Shown here piece by piece: positions 32,541 through 40,756 of a stretch of DNA of 64,000 nt. The DNA is from Halorubrum aethiopicum (GTDB taxonomy: Archaea > Halobacteriota > Halobacteria > Halobacteriales > Haloferacaceae): positions 620,001-684,000 of the forward strand of contig NZ_LOAJ01000001.1 in the NCBI RefSeq assembly GCF_001542905.1, written 5' to 3'. Under the pieces are notes generated by a model, which worked only from the letters and a program-made list of their open reading frames with translations, made no database searches and had not been told where the DNA came from. How positions within the stretch are numbered: the stretch's first letter is position 1; each line of letters begins with the position of its first letter. The position numbers and the translations under genes are program-made.

Positions 32541-33316
32541 CCTTCGTTTCGAGTGGAACGAGGCACGGGAGTGGAGGGGTGGCGGAGATCCTGGCGGTGG
32601 TGGCGTCACGATCTGCTCGGAGAGGATTATATCTCCCTCAACAAAGCAAAAACAACAACTGAAACAACAATAATATCTTTTGTGTATTATCGAGGGTACT
32701 GTTTCGGTCATTATAACATAAATCCACCGATATCAGAAACCCATCTCACACCCCACCCCCACCTCAACGCGTTCCACCCGAAACGAAGGGGTGGGGGGTT
32801 GGGTGACGTGTCGGATACACGAACCGACGAGATGGAGTGGTGAAACGACGCGGTGATACGAACGGATGACGGTGATACGAACGGATGGAAAGGATCGACC
32901 GCACGGACGAGCTGACGACCTCGGATCGGCGACGAGTCGACGGGAGATCGGTCCAGGACGCCGGCGGGATCGGTTCGAGAGATCAGTGATCGGTCGGTGA
33001 CCGATCGAGATAGTCGACTTCGAACGTCGATCGCTCCACACCGGAAGCCGACCGCCGCGAAACTGACGGGCCGCGAGTCGTGGACGTGGTTCCAGTATCG
33101 GTAGACGCGATCCGTGTGAGTTCCTCGATCGAGCCGGTCCGCGAGAGGGGACCGTTTCAACTCCAGAGAGGAACATTTTTGTACCTACTCTTCGTGCGGT
33201 TCGAGTGTATCAACTGGACGTGGTCGACGCCGAACCCGACCACGAATTCACGTTTCAGACCGGAGACGGCCTAAACCCGCACTTGCGATCATCGTCTCCA
33301 CTTGAAACAAGGGGGT
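32533..33316. other. putative chromosomal replication origin (oriC, Orc1-type)
   Basis: This gene-free stretch (gap 32249-33320) has the layout of haloarchaeal Orc1 origins. ORB-L at 32533-32559 (minus) and ORB-R at 32771-32797 (plus) match over 26 of 27 bases, core GTTCCAC-YCG-AAACGAAGGG plus a G-run, and point outward from an AT-rich region (about 32625-32735, including TTATAT, ATAATATC and ATTATAACATAA) that should unwind. A third ORB lies at 33294-33316 (TCTCCACTTGAAACAAGGGG), ending 5 bp before the orc1 start. Weaker ORB-like words occur near 33150 and 33250. A 19-bp direct repeat (32851-32888) and a perfect palindrome (32988-33006, GATCGGTC/GACCGATC) lie between. Confidence 0.9.
32988..33006. 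repeat. perfect palindrome in the origin region
   Basis: GATCGGTC and GACCGATC arms flank the loop GGT. It lies about 190 bp right of ORB-R. Possibly a protein-binding site; nothing else supports a role. Confidence 0.5.
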
Positions 33317-33320
33317 TCAC

Positions 33321-35180
33321 ATGGACGAAGGCGAGCACACATCGGGGGTCGACGGCGACATCACACCGGCCGACAGCGAGGAGTCGGACGGCGAGGAATC
33401 CGACGATAGCGACGGCTCGACCGGATCCTCGTCTCCGCAGCCATCCCCATCGTCGTTGGACCGAACGGGGGCAGATCGAGTGGAATCGGACGCCGACACG
33501 GATCGAGTGAAATCGGACGCCGACACGTTCGACGGAAACGGCTCCGGTTCCGGATCCGATATCGAATCCGATCCCGGTGACGACGTCGATGTAGTCGGCG
33601 AGGTCGACGTGGACGCCGTCGCGTCCGACGACTCCGGCCGAACTCCGGAGACCGGACCCGAAGCGTCGGGGCTCGGAAACGGCGGCCGCGACCGCTCGTC
33701 ACCCGACGTCGACTTCGACGGCGTCGTCCTCGACAACGACGATGACGACGACAATCAGGGGCTGTTCGACGACCTCCTCTCCGGCGAGCCGATATTCGAG
33801 AACAAGGAGGTTCTCCGACCGTCGTACACCCCCCACGAGCTTCCCCACCGAAACGATCAGATCAACCGGATGGCGACGATCCTCGTCTCCGCGCTCCGTG
33901 GTGAGACCCCCTCCAACATCCTCATCTACGGGAAGACGGGGACCGGAAAGACCGCCTCGGCGAAGTTCGTCTCCCAGGAGCTCGAATCGACCTCACAGAA
34001 GTACGACGTGCCGTGCGAGGTCGAGTACATCAACTGCGAGGTGACCGACACGCAGTACCGGGTCCTCGCCCAGCTCGCGAACACGTTCATCGAGGAGAAC
34101 CAGACGGTCATCGCCGACCGGCTCGCCCGGCTCGAGGAGCTTCGGGCGGACGCGACGGAAGCCACGCCGGACGCGACAGTCGACGCCACGGACGCGACCC
34201 GCGACAGCGCCGCCGCGCTCGCCGACACCGAGTTCGACTCGGTCGACGAACTGGACGATCGCATCGAGACGCTCGAGGCCGACGCCGACGAGATGGAGGA
34301 GGTCCCGATGACGGGGTGGCCGACCGACCGCGTCTACTCGACGTTCTTCGAGGCGGTCGACTACCACGAGCGCGTGGTCGTGATCATGCTCGACGAGATC
34401 GACAAGCTCGTCGAGAAGAGCGGCGACGACACCCTGTATAACCTCTCGCGGATGAACTCCGAGCTCGACAACTCCCGCATCTCGATCATGGGGATCTCGA
34501 ACGACCTGAAGTTCACCGACTTCCTCGACCCGCGGGTCAAATCCAGCCTCGGCGAGGAGGAGATCGTCTTCCCGCCGTACGACGCGAACCAGCTCCGTGA
34601 CATCCTCCAGCACCGCGCCGACATCGCGTTCAAGGGTGACGCGCTCACCGACGACGTGATCCCGCTGTGTGCGGCGTTCGCCGCCCAGGAACACGGGGAC
34701 GCGCGCCGCGCGCTCGACCTCCTCCGGACCGCCGGCGAGCTCGCGGAGCGCTCCCAGGCGGAGATCGTCGCCGAGAAGCACGTCCGACAGGCCCAAGACA
34801 AGATCGAGCTCGACCGCGTCGTCGAGGTCGTCCGGACTCTACCGACCCAGAGCAAGATCGTCCTGTTCGCCGTGATCCTCCTCGAGAAGAACGGCGTCCA
34901 CAACATCAACACCGGCGAGGTGTTCAACATCTACAAGCGGCTCTGCGAGGAGATCGACGCCGACGTGCTCACCCAGCGCCGCGTCACCGACCTCATCAGC
35001 GAGCTCGACATGCTGGGGATCGTCAACGCGGTCGTCGTCTCGAAGGGGCGGTACGGCCGAACCAAGGAGATGGGGCTCTCAGTGCCAGTCGAGGAGACCG
35101 AGGCGGTCCTCCTGTCCGACTCGCGGCTCGGCGACATCGAGAACGCGCAGCCGTTCGTTCAGGCTCGCTTCGACAACTGA
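33321..35180 (+). CDS. orc1: Orc1/Cdc6 replication initiator
   Basis: The 619-residue AAA+ protein binds ORB elements and starts replication. Walker A GKTGTGKT is at residues 204-211, Walker B IMLDEID ends at Asp361, and a C-terminal winged helix (about 530-615, KRLCEEIDADVLTQRRVTDLISELDMLGIV) follows. Two features exceed a typical Orc1. The N-terminus has about 150 acidic, low-complexity residues, and an extra helical insert (about residues 270-335, LARLEELRADATEA...) follows the Walker A half. The gene is directly right of the origin with an ORB just before its ATG, so autoregulation is likely. It matches the first Orc1 of Haloferax in its neighbourhood (a signal-peptidase gene follows it). 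Confidence 0.95.
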   Translation: MDEGEHTSGVDGDITPADSEESDGEESDDSDGSTGSSSPQPSPSSLDRTGADRVESDADTDRVKSDADTFDGNGSGSGSDIESDPGDDVDVVGEVDVDAVASDDSGRTPETGPEASGLGNGGRDRSSPDVDFDGVVLDNDDDDDNQGLFDDLLSGEPIFENKEVLRPSYTPHELPHRNDQINRMATILVSALRGETPSNILIYGKTGTGKTASAKFVSQELESTSQKYDVPCEVEYINCEVTDTQYRVLAQLANTFIEENQTVIADRLARLEELRADATEATPDATVDATDATRDSAAALADTEFDSVDELDDRIETLEADADEMEEVPMTGWPTDRVYSTFFEAVDYHERVVVIMLDEIDKLVEKSGDDTLYNLSRMNSELDNSRISIMGISNDLKFTDFLDPRVKSSLGEEEIVFPPYDANQLRDILQHRADIAFKGDALTDDVIPLCAAFAAQEHGDARRALDLLRTAGELAERSQAEIVAEKHVRQAQDKIELDRVVEVVRTLPTQSKIVLFAVILLEKNGVHNINTGEVFNIYKRLCEEIDADVLTQRRVTDLISELDMLGIVNAVVVSKGRYGRTKEMGLSVPVEETEAVLLSDSRLGDIENAQPFVQARFDN

Positions 35181-35208
35181 CTCCGGCGACCGAAGCCCGG
35201 ACCCCGGC

Positions 35209-36204
35209 TCACGCGGCGACGGAATCGATCGCTGGCGACGTGACGGCACCGCCTCCCGGCGACGCGCCGGTACTGCCTCCCGAGAACGCGACGATGCCGC
35301 CCCCCGGCGACACGACGACCGCGCCGAGCACGTCGCTCACTTCCGCCTGTCCGGTCGTGATCAGCCGGACGTATCCGAGGTACGGCACCCGGAGTCTGGC
35401 GACCCCCGTCACCCACTCGGCGGCGACGGGTTCGGCGAGGCCGTTGGCCTGGTCGTACTGGCGGTTGTTGTCGCCGAGCGTGACGAACCCGGCGTGCGGC
35501 GCGGGGCAGTTCCGGAGTTCACCGCAGTCGTCGGCGTTGTGATATCGGTCGTCGGCCCGATCGTACCAGTTCTCGCCCTCCTCGACGTGAAACATCGCGC
35601 GGTGGATGATCGGCGACGCCTGCCTCCCCGGCGGCTGGTAGATCACGACCGACCCGTAGTCGCCGAAGGTTCGGTACCCGCTCTCCTCGCCGGTCTCGTG
35701 GGTCACGACGCCGAGGTCGTTGTCGGCGGCGTCGGGTGCGAGCCGTCCGGGTTCGGTGACGAACACGAGATCGCCGGTGTTCATGTTGGGCTCCATGCTC
35801 GGCGACTCGACCGCGACCATCGGGGGCCACACCCCGCTGACCGCGAACAGGATGGCTCCGATCAGGAGCACGACCGCGACGCTCGAGAGCATCTCCCGGA
35901 GCCACATGAGCGGCCCCTCCATGTCGTGACGGAACCGGTAGAACAGCCCCGGATCCCCGTCGTCGATCCCGGTTCCCCTCGTCAGTTCGTCGTCGTCGGA
36001 GGAGCCGTCGTCGATCGGATCGATACCGCTCGGATCACGGTCGACCGGCTCGTCGGCGTCGGTCGGGTCGTCGACATCGAACGAGTCGTCGCCGTCGAGC
36101 GAGTCGTCGACGGCGACCGGATCGCCTCCATCCGAGCCGCCGTCGGCCGGATCGTCGTCGAGCGAGTCGTCCCCGCTCGACGCCGGCCGATCTTCGGGGT
36201 CCAT
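35209..36204 (-). CDS. sec11: signal peptidase I (Sec11-type, S26B)
   Basis: This membrane peptidase removes Sec signal peptides. The 331-residue protein has an acidic cytoplasmic N-terminus of about 85 residues, one transmembrane helix (about 107-124), and the catalytic Ser136 in VESPSMEPN. His201 in SPIIHRAMF and Asp245 in VTLGDNNRQYD complete the Ser-His-Asp arrangement of archaeal and ER enzymes, in contrast to the bacterial Ser-Lys dyad. A second hydrophobic segment near the C-terminus (LGAVVVSPGGGIVAF) may be membrane-associated. The gene converges with orc1, 29 bp apart. Confidence 0.9.
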   Translation of the reverse strand: MDPEDRPASSGDDSLDDDPADGGSDGGDPVAVDDSLDGDDSFDVDDPTDADEPVDRDPSGIDPIDDGSSDDDELTRGTGIDDGDPGLFYRFRHDMEGPLMWLREMLSSVAVVLLIGAILFAVSGVWPPMVAVESPSMEPNMNTGDLVFVTEPGRLAPDAADNDLGVVTHETGEESGYRTFGDYGSVVIYQPPGRQASPIIHRAMFHVEEGENWYDRADDRYHNADDCGELRNCPAPHAGFVTLGDNNRQYDQANGLAEPVAAEWVTGVARLRVPYLGYVRLITTGQAEVSDVLGAVVVSPGGGIVAFSGGSTGASPGGGAVTSPAIDSVAA

Positions 36205-36375
36205 CGTTCCGGGTTTGGCGGTTTCCGGTCATAAGCTTCCGGGTCATCGCTCGAGCGGTCCGCCCACGGCTTCCGAGGCGTCGACCGTCATCGACCGCGG
36301 TAGAAAAGCGCGCGGAACGCCGACGTTCTCCCGTGGCGTCGGTTCTCGTTCGAGACGCCGGTTCCCGGCGGAGCC

Positions 36376-36675
36376 TCAGTCGTCGTCGACGATCACTTCG
36401 ACGGGACCGGAGTCCTCGTCGTCGGACTCGCTCGGGGTCCCTCCCGATCCGGCCGTCTCCGACCCCTTCTGTTGCCAGTAGAGACCGCCCGCGACCGCGA
36501 GGACGACCCACGAACGCCAGTTCGCGAGGTTCAGCGTGTAGCCGATCCCGAACGGCTTCTCGACCAACATTCCCTTCTCCGGCTGCCAGTACGACGAGAG
36601 GAGCCGACCGAGGCTCGGTCGATCGAAGTTGTACGGGATCCCGAGTATCTCTCCCGACGACGGTTTGTCTGCCAT
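36376..36675 (-). CDS. small haloarchaeal membrane protein (DUF5808-like)
   Basis: The 99-residue protein contains SGEILGIPYNFDRPSLGRLLSSYWQPEKGMLVEKPFGIGYTLNLANWRSWVVLAVAGGLYWQQKG, with one probable membrane segment at the end of this block (residues about 54-70), followed by an acidic C-terminal tail. I recognise it as the family annotated DUF5808 that lies next to orc1 and the signal peptidase in haloarchaea. No enzymatic motif is seen. Between this gene and kae1 (36676-36746) no gene is apparent. Confidence 0.75.
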   Translation of the reverse strand: MADKPSSGEILGIPYNFDRPSLGRLLSSYWQPEKGMLVEKPFGIGYTLNLANWRSWVVLAVAGGLYWQQKGSETAGSGGTPSESDDEDSGPVEVIVDDD

Positions 36676-36746
36676 ACGCGTACTTCACGCGCCGGGGATA
36701 AAAATCGTGTCGGCGGCGGACCGTTCGGCGGTACGGTTCCGACCCC

Positions 36747-38513
36747 TCAGCGGTACCGACCCCGACGCCGAACCTCGCGGAGTCGGTCGAGGACCGCCTC
36801 CTCTCCTTCCTCCTCGTATCCCTCCTCGAAGGCGTCCACGAGCCGATCGGACCCCGTCGCCGTCGCGGTCACGGACCCCTCGAACACGTGGAGGTCCATC
36901 GCGTGGTCCTCGACGTGTCCGGTGTGGTATCCCAGACCGAAGTCGATGAGGTACGTCGGAGCGTGGGAGCTCCCGGAGTCGGATCCGTCGTTCCCGATCC
37001 TGACGTTTCGCGTCGTGGGGTCGCCGTGAACGAACCCCGCGCGGTGGAGCCGCGCGAGGTGTCGACCCACGGACCGGACAGCCCGAACCGTCCGCGTCGC
37101 CGAACTCTCCTGGTCTCTCTCCTCGTCGTCGCGGAGATCCGCCGCGAGGTCGCGGTCCCCGACGTACTGGAGGGTCAGCGTCGCCTCCGGTACGTCGACG
37201 TCGTACACGAGCGGCGTCGGCACGCCGGCCCGACGCGCCTCGCTCGTCAGCCGAGCCTCGGCGACCGTCCGATCCCGCCGGAGCGAACGGTCCAACCCCG
37301 GATGTCGGTACTCCTTCGGGATCCGGCGCTTCCGAACGATCGCTCCGTCGACGATCCCCTCGACGAGTCCGGCGTCGTCGGCGTCGACGACCTCGACGAT
37401 CGCCTCGGCCCCTCGGCCGTCGAGGTCGTTCCCGCGGTCGCGTCCACGGTCGCTTCCGACCCGAGCGACCGACGACTCGTCGTCCCGCCACGTCACCGGC
37501 ACCTGATCCGGCCGGAAGTTCGGGTCGATGCGCGACTCGCGGACCGCGAGGGTGTCGCCCGCCGCCGCCATCTGCGCGCCGAGCACCGCGATCATTCCGG
37601 CGTTGTCGCGGAGGTACCGGGGATCGGGCGCGTGAAACGCCGCGCCGCGGGCCGCGCACATCTCCGCGAGCATCTCGCGGAGCCGGTCGTTCTGGCCGAC
37701 GCCCCCGCCCAACACGAGCTCGTCGGCCCCGGTCAGCGAGAGCGCCCGCTCGGAGACCTCCGTGAGCATGGCGAAGACGTGCTCTTGAAGCGAGAAACAG
37801 ATCTCCTCGACCGGCTCGCCGGCGTCGTACGCGTCGTTCGCCGCAGAGCTGATCCCCGAAAACGAGAAGTCCATTCCCTTGACGACGTACGGCAGCTCGA
37901 GGAGGTCGGTCGCACTCGATGAGTCGCTTCCCTCGGTTGCGGCGTCACCTCCCGACGCCTCCGCGGCGGCGGCCTCGACCTTCGGTCCGCCGGGATGGGT
38001 CCACCCGACGTGGCGAGTGAACTTGTCGATCGCGTTGCCGACGCCCGCGTCCATGGTCTCGCCGAGGACGCGGTATCGGCCGTCGTGATACCCCAGAAGG
38101 TGGGCGTTCGCGCCCGAGGCGTTCAGACACACCGGGTTCGAGAAGCCCGACTCGTGGCGGCCGATCTCGAGGTGAGCGACCATGTGGTTGACGCCGACGA
38201 GCGGCACGTCGAGCGCGCCCGCGAGCGAGCGCGCGGCGGTCCCGACCGTCCGCAGACACGGCCCGAGTCCGGGCCCGCGCGAGAAGGCGACGGCGTCTAT
38301 CGCGTCCGGGCCGTACTCGGCCTCCGCGTGGTCGAGGACCGTCTCGACGACCTCCGGGATGGCCTCGGACATGTGTTCCGCGGCCTCGCGCGGGTGAATG
38401 CCGCCGCTATCGGGTTCGTACGGATCGGATTCGATGAAAGTCGCGTCGGTCCCGGCGTCGTGGAGGGCGGCGCTCGCGCACCACGCCGTCCCTTCGATGC
38501 CGAGGACCCGCAT
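36747..38513 (-). CDS. kae1-bud32: bifunctional Kae1-Bud32 fusion of the KEOPS complex
   Basis: The 588-residue fusion joins the tRNA threonylcarbamoyl transferase Kae1/TsaD (residues 1 to about 325) with the small kinase Bud32 (about 370-588). Kae1 has MRVLGIEGTAWCASAALHD, GVNHMVAHLEIGRHE (metal histidines), VNASGANAHLLGYHDGR and VLGGGVGQNDRLR. Bud32 shows RKRRIPKEYRHPGLDRSLRRDRTVAEARL, the HRAGFVHGDPTTRNVRIG catalytic loop and DFGLGYH. This fused form is normal in many euryarchaea. It is the last gene of the leftward cluster, 12 bp after the S24e gene; Cgi121 of the same complex is encoded at 107-781. Confidence 0.95.
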   Translation of the reverse strand: MRVLGIEGTAWCASAALHDAGTDATFIESDPYEPDSGGIHPREAAEHMSEAIPEVVETVLDHAEAEYGPDAIDAVAFSRGPGLGPCLRTVGTAARSLAGALDVPLVGVNHMVAHLEIGRHESGFSNPVCLNASGANAHLLGYHDGRYRVLGETMDAGVGNAIDKFTRHVGWTHPGGPKVEAAAAEASGGDAATEGSDSSSATDLLELPYVVKGMDFSFSGISSAANDAYDAGEPVEEICFSLQEHVFAMLTEVSERALSLTGADELVLGGGVGQNDRLREMLAEMCAARGAAFHAPDPRYLRDNAGMIAVLGAQMAAAGDTLAVRESRIDPNFRPDQVPVTWRDDESSVARVGSDRGRDRGNDLDGRGAEAIVEVVDADDAGLVEGIVDGAIVRKRRIPKEYRHPGLDRSLRRDRTVAEARLTSEARRAGVPTPLVYDVDVPEATLTLQYVGDRDLAADLRDDEERDQESSATRTVRAVRSVGRHLARLHRAGFVHGDPTTRNVRIGNDGSDSGSSHAPTYLIDFGLGYHTGHVEDHAMDLHVFEGSVTATATGSDRLVDAFEEGYEEEGEEAVLDRLREVRRRGRYR

Positions 38514-38525
38514 TCGGTCGTCGTC

Positions 38526-38831
38526 TCAGGCCTCTTCGCCGTCGTCGCCGTCGGCACCGATCTTGTTCCGTTCGAGCATGTATTCCTGCTCGACGTCGAG
38601 CGCGTCCGCCGCGGAGTCGTACACCTTCGCGTAGCCGACGGTCTTGCGCATCCCGAACTTCGTGTCGAGCTCGTGGACGACGACCTCCTCGGAGGCCTTG
38701 TCGAGTTTGGCGGCGAGCGAGTCGCGGACCGAGAGGCGGGAGGGGGTCGCCTCGTCGTGAACCGTCTCGAAGCGGATGTCCGTCCGGTGCAACATGGGGT
38801 TTTCTTCCTCGGAAATGATGTCGACGTCCAT
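38526..38831 (-). CDS. rps24e: 30S ribosomal protein S24e
   Basis: The 101-residue protein is the archaeal S24e of the small ribosomal subunit. It has MDVDIISEEENPMLHRTDIRFETVHDEATPSRLSVRDSLAAKLDKASEEVVVHELDTKFGMRKTVGYAKVYDSAADAL. The C-terminal DVEQEYMLERNKIG segment is standard, and the acidic end is a halophilic feature. The gene is immediately before kae1-bud32. In other archaea, including Haloferax as I recall it, rps27ae follows rps24e; here only 12 bp separate S24e from kae1, so that gene is absent from this place. Confidence 0.93.
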   Translation of the reverse strand: MDVDIISEEENPMLHRTDIRFETVHDEATPSRLSVRDSLAAKLDKASEEVVVHELDTKFGMRKTVGYAKVYDSAADALDVEQEYMLERNKIGADGDDGEEA

Positions 38832-39146
38832 GGTTCAGTTACGTGTACTACCCTCCGAACGCTGTAAAAGGATTTCGAAGCGGGTGGAGGGCCGTCCGCA
38901 CGGGTCTGCCGCCGGTTCGGCCGAGGTCTATCGCCGGTTCGGTCGTTCGGTTCGCGTCCCGTCGCTCGAACCCCTTGTCTTCCACTGGAACTCCCGAGGG
39001 TGACCGGGTACGAACCGCCTCGGTACGGCGATCCTCGACCCGACGAGCTCCTCTCCGATCCGGGACGAACACTTTCGCTCCGGACCGTCTCGGTCGCGCG
39101 GATCGCTACTGGAGGTCGCGGGCCGCCGAACCCGACCGGATCGCGT
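38832..39146. other. gene-free gap with an ORB-like word
   Basis: This 315 bp gap between rps24e and the DUF359 gene has no credible gene or tRNA. At 38971-38991 it contains CCCCTTGTCTTCCACTGGAAC, close to a haloarchaeal ORB except for one extra or changed base. A lone site near an operon may be a genuine Orc1 contact or chance; the rest is GC-rich sequence without visible structure. Confidence 0.45.
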
Positions 39147-39725
39147 TCATTCCGTCAGCCCGAGCGCATCGACCGCGGCGTCGACGTCGCCGTCGAGCCT
39201 CTCGAACAGTTCGCGTCCCTCCCGCCGGCTCTCCGGGGTGACCGCGACCCGGACCATCCCCTCGCCGGGCTGTCCGTACACGACGCTCGCGCCGTCGGGA
39301 GCGGCGAGGATCGCCGGCAGCGCGGCCAGATCCTCCTCGCCGTCGACCTCGATCGTGACGGGATCCGGGTCCGCGAGGGCGTCGACGAGCGCCTCGAGGA
39401 GCGCGACGGAAAGCGTCGCGGCGGGGTTCTCGACGCGCACGCGTCTCTCGTCGCCCGCCGCGAGCGCGTCCGAGACCGCCGCCCGGACCGCCTCCCGCTT
39501 GGTCTTCCCGTCGACGAGCGCGACGTCCGGAACGCGACCGGCCTCCCGGAGGTGGTAGGTGACCACGTCGCCGACGGCGACGATCGGCGCGTCGGGAGCG
39601 TCGTGCTCCTCGCGACTCTCCGCCGCGGCCGCGAGCAGCGCGTCGGCGTCGGTCGTCACCGGGCCCATCGGCTCCTTGAACGCGTCTCGAAGCGAGTCCG
39701 GAAGGGTCACGATCGGGGTCGACAT
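39147..39725 (-). CDS. GTP-dependent dephospho-CoA kinase (DUF359)
   Basis: The 192-residue protein is the archaeal DUF359 family, shown in Thermococcus to be a GTP-dependent dephospho-CoA kinase that completes coenzyme A synthesis. Visible blocks are PIVAVGDVVTYHLREAGRVPDVALVDGKTKREAV and VDGEEDLAALPAILAAPDGASVVYGQPGEGMVRVAV. It lacks a P-loop, as expected for this family. Located between Spt4 and S24e, it belongs to the conserved cluster aIF2-gamma, PIN, RpoE, Spt4, DUF359. Start at MSTPIVTLPDSL is standard. Confidence 0.85.
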   Translation of the reverse strand: MSTPIVTLPDSLRDAFKEPMGPVTTDADALLAAAAESREEHDAPDAPIVAVGDVVTYHLREAGRVPDVALVDGKTKREAVRAAVSDALAAGDERRVRVENPAATLSVALLEALVDALADPDPVTIEVDGEEDLAALPAILAAPDGASVVYGQPGEGMVRVAVTPESRREGRELFERLDGDVDAAVDALGLTE

Positions 39726-39864
39726 GGCGAGTCGTACGGCGGCGGCGTATGAAGAGTGGTGTGATCGTTCGGGGGCGCTCTGTGACCGTTCGGGGACGCT
39801 CCGACGAACCGCGCGGACGAGCGGGTCGGCGGCTATGGGTGCCGGCGGCTATCGGAGTCGGCGG

Positions 39865-40062
39865 CTACCGGACCTTCAGCGCGTACGATCCCGGCTTCGA
39901 GACGTTCATCTCCTCCGCGATCTGGCTCTCCTCGGGGTTCGTGACGATGACGTAGCCGGCCCAGTCCTCCGTCAGCGAGGAGGAGCCGCAGAGCTCACAG
40001 GTCTGTGCGTCCGGGTCGTTGACGTAGTGACACTCCCGACAGGCGAGCCGATCCTCCGCCAT
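39865..40062 (-). CDS. spt4: transcription elongation factor Spt4 (RpoE2)
   Basis: The 65-residue protein has the small zinc-ribbon fold (C-R-E-C and C-E-L-C in MAEDRLACRECHYVNDPDAQTCELCGS) of Spt4, which binds Spt5 to aid RNA polymerase processivity. The remaining residues (GYVIVTNPEESQIAEEMNVSKPGSYALKVR) match the family. Its start overlaps the stop of rpoE. A longer in-frame start is an artefact reading back into rpoE. Confidence 0.93.
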   Translation of the reverse strand: MAEDRLACRECHYVNDPDAQTCELCGSSSLTEDWAGYVIVTNPEESQIAEEMNVSKPGSYALKVR

Positions 40063-40643
40063 CAGTCGTCCTCCCCGGTCGTGCCGGCCTCGGCCCGCCG
40101 GCGGCGGTCGCTCTCGAGCCACTCGTGTTTGCCGAGCCCCGGCTGCTTGGCGGTGAGCCCGATCTTCGAGTCGCGCGGGTTCCGCTCGTCGACGCTCTTC
40201 GTGACGACCCGCACGCGCACCGCGTCGTCGACGCCGAGGCTCTTATCGGAGTCCGAGGAGGCGAGCTGCTGGTTCGCCCCGTCGAAGGTGAGGTACTCGT
40301 CGGTGATCTGCGAGACGTGGAGCAGGCCGTCGACCGGGCCGATCCCGACGAACGCGCCGAACTCGACCGTCTCGACGACCGTCCCGTCGACGACCTCCTG
40401 CATGTCGGGGTCGAAGGTGAGCGCGTCGAACTCGGCCTCGTAGTAGACGCCGGGGCGGTTGTGGAGGACCGCCCCTTCGCCGATGTCGTGGACCTCGATG
40501 ACGCTCACGACGCTGCCGACCTCCTCGTCCATTCGTCCTTCCAGCTTGTCCTGGAGCAGGGCCTTCACCCGCTCGTCGGTGACGTCCGCCAGGTGCTCCG
40601 GCGGGACCTCGACCGTGTCCTTGAGTCGAACTCGTTTGTACAT
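40062..40643 (-). CDS. rpoE: DNA-directed RNA polymerase subunit E' (RpoE1)
   Basis: The 193-residue protein is archaeal RNA polymerase subunit E' (Rpb7-like), part of the stalk. It shows MYKRVRLKDTVEVPPEHLADVTDERVKALLQDKLEGRMDEEVG (tip domain) followed by an S1 RNA-binding barrel (about residues 80-160, with VVETVEFGAFVGIGPVDGLLHVSQITDE). A basic tail (RRRAEAGT) ends it. Its stop overlaps the spt4 start by one base, so the two are coupled; the gap to the PIN gene is 113 bp and contains two imperfect GATCGCGYGTGTCGTC repeats. Confidence 0.94.
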   Translation of the reverse strand: MYKRVRLKDTVEVPPEHLADVTDERVKALLQDKLEGRMDEEVGSVVSVIEVHDIGEGAVLHNRPGVYYEAEFDALTFDPDMQEVVDGTVVETVEFGAFVGIGPVDGLLHVSQITDEYLTFDGANQQLASSDSDKSLGVDDAVRVRVVTKSVDERNPRDSKIGLTAKQPGLGKHEWLESDRRRRAEAGTTGEDD

Positions 40644-40756
40644 GTGCGTGGGTTGTGTCTGTGATCGCGTGTGTCGTCCGATCGCGCGTGTCGTCTCCGT
40701 CGTTCCTCCGCCGGTACCTCTCCGAGCCGCCGCGGTGGCCGTTCAGCCCGCCTCCG

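Noticed and set aside
39865-40122. Longer N-terminus for Spt4
   Set aside because: The extra residues (ARERPPPAGRGRHDRGG) are the out-of-frame reading of the rpoE end; the start overlapping the rpoE stop gives the normal family length.
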